A stretch of 47,133 nt of DNA from Planktothrix paucivesiculata PCC 9631 (GTDB taxonomy: Bacteria > Cyanobacteriota > Cyanobacteriia > Cyanobacteriales > Microcoleaceae), in assembly GCF_900009265.2 (NCBI RefSeq), contig NZ_LR735028.1:16084-63216 (forward strand). Reading direction: 5' to 3'. The position numbers were made by a program, and so were the translations under genes. Below the pieces are notes generated by a model. It saw only the letters and a list, made by a program, of their open reading frames with translations. It did not search any database and was not told the DNA's origin. Positions 42,309 through 47,133 of the stretch are shown here, piece by piece. Every line of letters starts with the position of its first letter. Position 1 is the stretch's first letter.

Positions 42309-42584
42309 ATGCTTAAAGATATTGTTGAAGTTTATCCATTAATAAATTACCAGCTAAAACTTCGTTTTGAAGATGGAGTAGAAGGAGTAATTGATGTGTC
42401 TAAACTCGTTCAGTTTACAGGGGTATTTGAACCTCTAAAAAATCCTGATTACTTTAGTCAAGTCAAACTTTCTAGCGAGTGGGGAACTGTTTATTGGGAT
42501 AGTGGTGCTGACTTAGATCCGGATGTATTATATTCCCATTTGTCCAGGGAACCGATACAGTTAAAAACTACGAGTATTTATTGA
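42309..42584 (+). CDS. DUF2442 protein
   Basis: A 91-residue DUF2442 protein, usually found directly after DUF4160. Core features are the N-terminal DIVEVYPLINYQLKLRFEDGVEGVIDVSKLV and the C-terminal LKNPDYFSQVKLSSEWGTVYWDSGADLDPDVLY. It lies 3 bases after DUF4160 and 7 before hpnB, so the three genes form one operon. The pair is typically mobile; here it sits in front of a metabolic gene. Confidence 0.88.
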   Translation: MLKDIVEVYPLINYQLKLRFEDGVEGVIDVSKLVQFTGVFEPLKNPDYFSQVKLSSEWGTVYWDSGADLDPDVLYSHLSREPIQLKTTSIY

Positions 42585-42591
42585 TTGTAAA

Positions 42592-43845
42592 ATGGGAAAC
42601 TTGGTTTTAATTTTGACGCTATTGTCTCTAATAATATGGCTAATATTATTATTATTTAGAGGACGATTTTGGCAAGCAGATCAACGGATTTCTGAGGTTC
42701 AAGAACCTTTATTAAATTATCCATCCGTTGCTATAATTGTACCAGCTAGAAATGAAGCAGAGTTAATTTCTAGGAGTTTGCGGTCGCTTCTTAATCAAAA
42801 TTATCCCGGTTCATTTTCTATTATTTTAGTTGATGATCATAGTCATGATAAAACCGCAAATATTGCCCAAGAAACCGCTAAATTATTAAACCAAACAGAC
42901 CGATTAAATATTATTACCTCTCAACCTTTACCTGCGGGATGGACGGGGAAACTTTGGGCGATGGAACAGGGAGTTAAATATACGACTCTGTTAAATTATA
43001 TCCCCCAATATATTTTATTTACCGATGCTGATATTGAACATTCTCCTAATAATTTAAAGCAATTAGTTGAAAAAGCCGAAACTGAAAACTTACAATTAGT
43101 TTCCTTAATGGTATTATTAAGGTGTCAGAGTTTTTGGGAAAAGTTATTAATTCCCGCCTTTGTGTTTTTCTTTCAAAAATTGTATCCTTTTCCTTGGGTA
43201 AATCATCCCCAAAGTCAACTGGCGGCGGCGGCGGGGGGATGTATTTTAATTCGTCAGGAAGCATTAACTAGAATTGGGGGTTTAGCAATATTAAAACAAG
43301 CTTTGATTGATGATTGTTCCTTAGCTCAAGCGGTGAAAAATACCCCGCCAAGCACCCTTAGTAATGGGGTAGAAGAAAGAGAATTTAATCAAGGGTTTTC
43401 TCTAAGAAGTTTTATCTTTCCCTTTACCTCCAAATCCTATTATCCCATTTGGTTAGGGTTAACAGAAACAACCTACAGTTTAAGACCCTATCCTAATTTA
43501 TCGAGTATTTGGGATATGGTAGCTAGAACAGCATTTAGTCAACTGAATTTTTCAACTGTTTTATTAGGGTTAACCCTAGTCGGGATGGTTTTAATTTATT
43601 TGATATCACCTCTAAGTTTAATTTGGGGAATTGTTCATGGAAATGGGTTAGTTATGCTTTTAGCTTTATTAACCGGGTTATTAATGGAAATTGCCTATTA
43701 TCCTACCTTAAAACTCTATCGGCTTTCTCCAATTTGGGGATTAACTTTACCCTTGATTGGATTTTTATATGCGTTAATGACTTTAGATTCAGCCTTGAGA
43801 TATTGGCGAGGAAAAGGAGGAAGTTGGAAAGGTAGAACCTATTAA
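42592..43845 (+). CDS. hpnB: Hopene-associated glycosyltransferase HpnB
   Basis: A 417-residue membrane GT2. The N-terminal TM (about 2-22) is followed by VAIIVPARNEAELISRSLRSLLNQNYPG, DDHSHDKT, TDAD (about 143-146) and LIDDCSLAQAVK. PLPAGWTGKLWAMEQGV is a signature of the hopene-associated HpnB family, and several C-terminal TMs complete the protein. Position next to shc supports hopanoid metabolism. Between DDCSLAQAVKNTPPS and PIWLGLTETTYSLRPYP lie about 35 residues (TLSNGVEEREFNQGF and on) that seem longer than usual for the family. Neighbouring upstream genes are DUF4160/DUF2442; the AI-2E gene is convergent 17 bases away. Confidence 0.9.
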   Translation: MGNLVLILTLLSLIIWLILLLFRGRFWQADQRISEVQEPLLNYPSVAIIVPARNEAELISRSLRSLLNQNYPGSFSIILVDDHSHDKTANIAQETAKLLNQTDRLNIITSQPLPAGWTGKLWAMEQGVKYTTLLNYIPQYILFTDADIEHSPNNLKQLVEKAETENLQLVSLMVLLRCQSFWEKLLIPAFVFFFQKLYPFPWVNHPQSQLAAAAGGCILIRQEALTRIGGLAILKQALIDDCSLAQAVKNTPPSTLSNGVEEREFNQGFSLRSFIFPFTSKSYYPIWLGLTETTYSLRPYPNLSSIWDMVARTAFSQLNFSTVLLGLTLVGMVLIYLISPLSLIWGIVHGNGLVMLLALLTGLLMEIAYYPTLKLYRLSPIWGLTLPLIGFLYALMTLDSALRYWRGKGGSWKGRTY

Positions 43846-43862
43846 GAAACCCGGTTTATGGG

Positions 43863-44945
43863 TCAAGATTTAGCTTCAAGAGAATCTCTACTTCCTTCCT
43901 TAGATTGCATTTCTTCAATATCTAATAAATTAACAATTACTCCAGCAATAGGAACGGATAGAAATACGCCTAAAATTCCGGCTATTCTTGCCCCAATCAT
44001 TAAGGAAAAAAACAAAACCACAGGGTTAATATTAACAGAACTTTGCATGATTTTAGGGCCAATAAAATTATCCTGAATTTGTTGTAAAATTATACTGGCA
44101 ACCACTACTTTCAACATCACAAACCAACCACTTTGAATTAAAATAATTAAACTGATGGTTAAAATTCCCAAAGTTGCCCCAATTCCTGGGATAAAATCAA
44201 ATAAGGCAATAATAATAGCTAGGGATAAAGAAAAGGGTATTCCTAAAATACTATAAACGATAAAACTAGATGTTCCCAAGAAAATTGAGAGTAAAAGTTG
44301 ACCTCGAAAGAAGCCTAGAAAACTTCTTTGAACAGCTAAAGAAAATTGACTCCGATGGCTATAAGGAATTATTTTTAAGAGTAAAAACCATAGTCTTTCT
44401 CCATCAATCAACATAAAAAAGGAAATCACAAAAATAATCACAAATGAAAGGAAAGCATTCGGTAAAGAAGAAAAAGTACCTACAAGAAAACTCGCGAGTG
44501 CGACTAAAGATTTATTAAATTCAGCTTCTAGGGGAGCGAGATTAATATTAACTTTCCGATTGGTAAAAAACTCTTGTAAATCATCAAAAGGATTATCGGT
44601 TGAGGTTAAATTTTCAACCACAAGGGAGAGAAGTTGTTGGAACTGATTAAAGAACATAGTTCCTAAAGCTAATCCGATTGCCACCACTATAAATAGACTG
44701 ACAAATAGGACAATTCCTAGGGCGAATCCTCGACCCAAATAGCGTTCTAAATATCGCACAGGATAGTTGAGAAGAAAGGCAAAAATAGCAGCTAATATAA
44801 AAGTAAAAAAGATACTTTCAAAATAGTTAAAAATTAAAATTAATGCCCATCCAGAGGCAAAAAATAATAAAAACCGTACTAAACCATTCGTGCTAATCTG
44901 GTTCCAAAAAGCACTATCCTGAGAATTGGGGGGTAAATTATCCAT
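43863..44945 (-). CDS. AI-2E-family (PerM/UPF0118) membrane transporter
   Basis: A 360-residue inner-membrane protein with about eight TMs in the family layout: paired hydrophobic stretches (LLFFASGWALILIFNYFESIFFTFILAAIFAFLLNYPVRYLER), a central soluble coiled part (about 100-160), and the conserved C-terminal core with ALFDFIPGIGATLG and QDNFIGPKIMQSSVNINPVVLFFSLMIGARIAGILGVFLSVPIAGV. Members export varied small molecules or ions; the substrate cannot be inferred. It is convergent with hpnB and divergent from the GTPase gene. Confidence 0.93.
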   Translation of the reverse strand: MDNLPPNSQDSAFWNQISTNGLVRFLLFFASGWALILIFNYFESIFFTFILAAIFAFLLNYPVRYLERYLGRGFALGIVLFVSLFIVVAIGLALGTMFFNQFQQLLSLVVENLTSTDNPFDDLQEFFTNRKVNINLAPLEAEFNKSLVALASFLVGTFSSLPNAFLSFVIIFVISFFMLIDGERLWFLLLKIIPYSHRSQFSLAVQRSFLGFFRGQLLLSIFLGTSSFIVYSILGIPFSLSLAIIIALFDFIPGIGATLGILTISLIILIQSGWFVMLKVVVASIILQQIQDNFIGPKIMQSSVNINPVVLFFSLMIGARIAGILGVFLSVPIAGVIVNLLDIEEMQSKEGSRDSLEAKS

Positions 44946-45080
44946 TGGAACGACTCAATTTTAGCCAACTTTAACATTTTAGCGGATCTTGTTGACTTAC
45001 AATCCTACTTTTTTAATTGGTTAAATTCTAATTGAATGATCTATCTTTAATAATAGTCTGTAAATTTTGAGGAAGCAACG

Positions 45081-47003
45081 ATGATTAGACTCAAACTATG
45101 GCAATGGATAGTATTGATCACACCGATTGCAATGATTGTGATTTTTTTGCTCACGGCGGCGGGGGTCACGATTCATGATTGGGGAATTAATTGGATTTGG
45201 GCGGTATTTACCTTGATTTTTGTGGGTTGGCGTTGGTTATTAGTTAAATGGACTCAACCGATGCTCAAAGAGATGGAAAGCATCACGGCTAAAGTTAATC
45301 AAGAACTAGAATTATCCCTAGATCAATCAAGATTAGAACCTTCTACAAATCCTAATATTACCCAAGTTGAAACATCCCTACAAAAAATTTTAAAATCAGC
45401 CCAAAATGATCCTCCAATTTGGGAAGAAAGTTCAATTTTTTGGAAACGTTGTCAAGATGTGGTGACAACCGTTGCTAATATTTATCACCCGGAAGTTAAG
45501 TATCCTCTTTTGAGTATTTATATTCCCCAAGCCTATCAGTTAATGCGGGGAACTGTGGATGATTTAGATCAATTAATGCAAAAATTATCTCCAGCATTAA
45601 ATCAAGTAACTGTTGGACAAGCCTATCAAACCTATCAAGTTTATCAGAAGTTAGAACCCTCGGCGCGTAAACTTTTAAAAGTCTGGAATTGGGCGCAATG
45701 GTTGTTAAATCCAGTCTCGGCTTTGGCGCGGGTTTCGACTCAAAAAACTACAACTCAAGCCACACAACAATTATTAGTTAATTTGGGTCAATCTTTACGA
45801 GAAGTAGCACTCAGAAATTTGTGTTGTCAAGCGATCGCTCTCTACGGTGGAAATACTTTACCCGTAAGTGAATTTTCTGTTACTAATCTTTCCCTTCCTC
45901 AAGCTAAAACTCAAACTTTACGAGATATTTTAACGGCAACAGAACCAGTTGAAATCTTAGAACAAAAACCCGTTAATTTGCTTTTGGTTGGACGCACAGG
46001 GGCAGGAAAAAGTAGTTTAATTAATACATTGTTTAAAGCTAATCAAGCCGTTGTTGATGTCTTACCTAGTACCGATCAGATTCAAAATTATCAGTGGCAA
46101 ACCGACACCGGAGAAAGCCTAAATTTATGGGATACTCCCGGTTATGAACAGGTGAATCGTCCTGAGTTACGAGAACAGGTTTTAGACTATGCAAGTAACG
46201 CAGATTTGTTATTATTAATTACTCCAGCCCTTGACCCGGCTTTACAAATGGATGTAGACTTTTTACAAGAGATTAAAAACCAGAAATTAGAGGTACCAAT
46301 TATTATAATTGTTACCCAAGTTGATCGCTTACGTCCCATTCGCGAATGGCAACCGCCCTATGATTGGCAATGGGGAAATTGTCCCAAGGAAAAAGCCATT
46401 CGAGATGCCACACAATACCGATTAGAACAGTTAGGAGAATATGCCGATCGCGTTTTACCAATTGTTACCCAAGATAGTCAAACCCAGCGCCAATCTTGGG
46501 GAGTAGATTTGTTATCAATTGCAATTTTAGAAACGATTAATCCCGCTAAACAAATGCGTTTAGCTCGATTTTTAAGAAATCAAGAAGCTCGGATTTTAGC
46601 AACGGCTAAAATTATTGATCATTATACCTTTCAAATGGCAACCACTCAAGGATTAGCCGCTTTATTAAAAAGTCCAATTCTGAGCTTTATTTCCACCTTA
46701 GCAACGGGATCTCCTACCTTAGCATTATTACTAGCTGAAAAAATTCCCGTTGAACAATTACCCGTTGTAATTGGTAAATTGCAGATGGCCTATGACTTGT
46801 TTTTGTTGTTAAATTCAGGAGAATCTGATCCGCTCAATTTTGATTTACTATCCCTCTGGCCGTTACTATTAGAAAATCCCAATCCTCCAGAGAAAAATGC
46901 TTGGGCGTTTGGTCATGCTTTAGTGGAATATTGGACACAAAAACTAACAATAGAACAAATGCAAGAGCGATTTCAATTTTATTTACAGTCAGGAATAGCT
47001 TAA
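45081..47003 (+). CDS. Membrane-anchored Era/YcjX-like GTPase
   Basis: A 640-residue protein with two N-terminal TMs (about 9-29 and 36-55), a helical region (about 60-290) and a P-loop GTPase domain: G1 GRTGAGKSS (about 302-310), G3 DTPG (about 353-356) and G4 TQVD (about 411-414, a variant of NKxD). The last 150 residues are helical and hydrophobic (FISTLATGSPTLALLLAEKIP), with a DUF697-like feel. Cyanobacteria carry several such GTPases with unknown role, perhaps in membrane or cell-envelope maintenance. The GGAAG just upstream of the ATG supports the start. Confidence 0.85.
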   Translation: MIRLKLWQWIVLITPIAMIVIFLLTAAGVTIHDWGINWIWAVFTLIFVGWRWLLVKWTQPMLKEMESITAKVNQELELSLDQSRLEPSTNPNITQVETSLQKILKSAQNDPPIWEESSIFWKRCQDVVTTVANIYHPEVKYPLLSIYIPQAYQLMRGTVDDLDQLMQKLSPALNQVTVGQAYQTYQVYQKLEPSARKLLKVWNWAQWLLNPVSALARVSTQKTTTQATQQLLVNLGQSLREVALRNLCCQAIALYGGNTLPVSEFSVTNLSLPQAKTQTLRDILTATEPVEILEQKPVNLLLVGRTGAGKSSLINTLFKANQAVVDVLPSTDQIQNYQWQTDTGESLNLWDTPGYEQVNRPELREQVLDYASNADLLLLITPALDPALQMDVDFLQEIKNQKLEVPIIIIVTQVDRLRPIREWQPPYDWQWGNCPKEKAIRDATQYRLEQLGEYADRVLPIVTQDSQTQRQSWGVDLLSIAILETINPAKQMRLARFLRNQEARILATAKIIDHYTFQMATTQGLAALLKSPILSFISTLATGSPTLALLLAEKIPVEQLPVVIGKLQMAYDLFLLLNSGESDPLNFDLLSLWPLLLENPNPPEKNAWAFGHALVEYWTQKLTIEQMQERFQFYLQSGIA

Positions 47004-47028
47004 TGGGATAGAAATAGTCAGGACTTAC

Positions 47029-47133
47029 GCACCCAAGCAAAGAAACCGGGTTTTTTACGAACAGGACTTACGCAAAACAACCATATCTAGTAGGGGCGAA
47101 CGGCCGTTCGCCCCTACAGATGGTGTATAATTG
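47029..47133. mobile_element. Miniature element(s) at the right edge
   Basis: CAGGACTTACGCA occurs at 47029-47041 and again at 47062-47074. The second begins a copy identical to the outer element at 39170-39359 but without the nested insert: the single TA at 47088-47089 is followed directly by the 28-bp palindrome (47090-47117). The right terminal repeat lies beyond the window. Confidence 0.8.

Overview
The window reads as chromosomal DNA of a cyanobacterium, most likely a filamentous Planktothrix/Oscillatoria-type organism. Reasons: roughly twenty HIP1 octamers (GCGATCGC), heptamer short tandem repeats, 28-bp palindromes and miniature elements bounded by AGGACTTACGCA, a Calvin-cycle class II aldolase, an NblB-like HEAT protein, a GUN4-like protein and hopanoid genes. 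Coding density is high and base composition moderately AT-rich. The genus is inference; the phylum is well supported. There are two tRNA genes, no rRNA and no CRISPR array.

Layout. 1-1016 is the 5' part of an ISAs1-type insertion sequence running off the left edge, next to a miniature-element remnant. 1245-3259 holds a Uma2-type nuclease and argJ. 3333-10027 is an exopolysaccharide locus: a Wzc-like tyrosine autokinase/copolymerase and a Wza-like export protein on the minus strand, divergent from a membrane GT2 and a GT4 glycosyltransferase. After tRNA-Val(CAC), 10244-15899 is a type I restriction-modification operon transcribed leftwards (hsdM, GIY-YIG nuclease, hsdS, hsdR); short palindromic repeats have entered several of its reading frames. 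16036-22532 carries larB with a peptide-type binding lipoprotein, ispF, a small membrane protein, a Gfo/Idh/MocA oxidoreductase, an NblB-like protein and a CBS-pair protein. A stand-alone TnpB element (about 22600-24180) abuts the stop codon of a DUF6679-type gene. Next come a 51-residue ORF, a membrane-anchored CapA-type protein and an aldose-epimerase-like protein.

28016-29918 has tRNA-Lys(TTT) followed by a single-gene EVE-DUF262-HNH protein, the best candidate here for a poorly described defence system (a type IV-like, modification-dependent nuclease). 30359-36313 is housekeeping: class II fructose-bisphosphate aldolase, an OmpR-type response regulator, a GST, short-form HisG and an ABC exporter half-transporter. 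36714-39823 encodes a large repeat-containing membrane protein and a GUN4-like protein. 39942-43845 is a hopanoid locus: squalene-hopene cyclase, divergent from a DUF4160/DUF2442 pair that runs directly into the hopene-associated glycosyltransferase HpnB. The window ends with an AI-2E-family permease, a membrane-anchored GTPase and further miniature elements.

A recurrent theme is small repeats shaping genes. One miniature element lies inside another at a TA dinucleotide, and an empty counterpart is in the same window. Palindromic repeats add residues to HsdM and HsdR and probably to the GIY-YIG protein. A heptamer repeat encodes the C-terminus of the tyrosine kinase.
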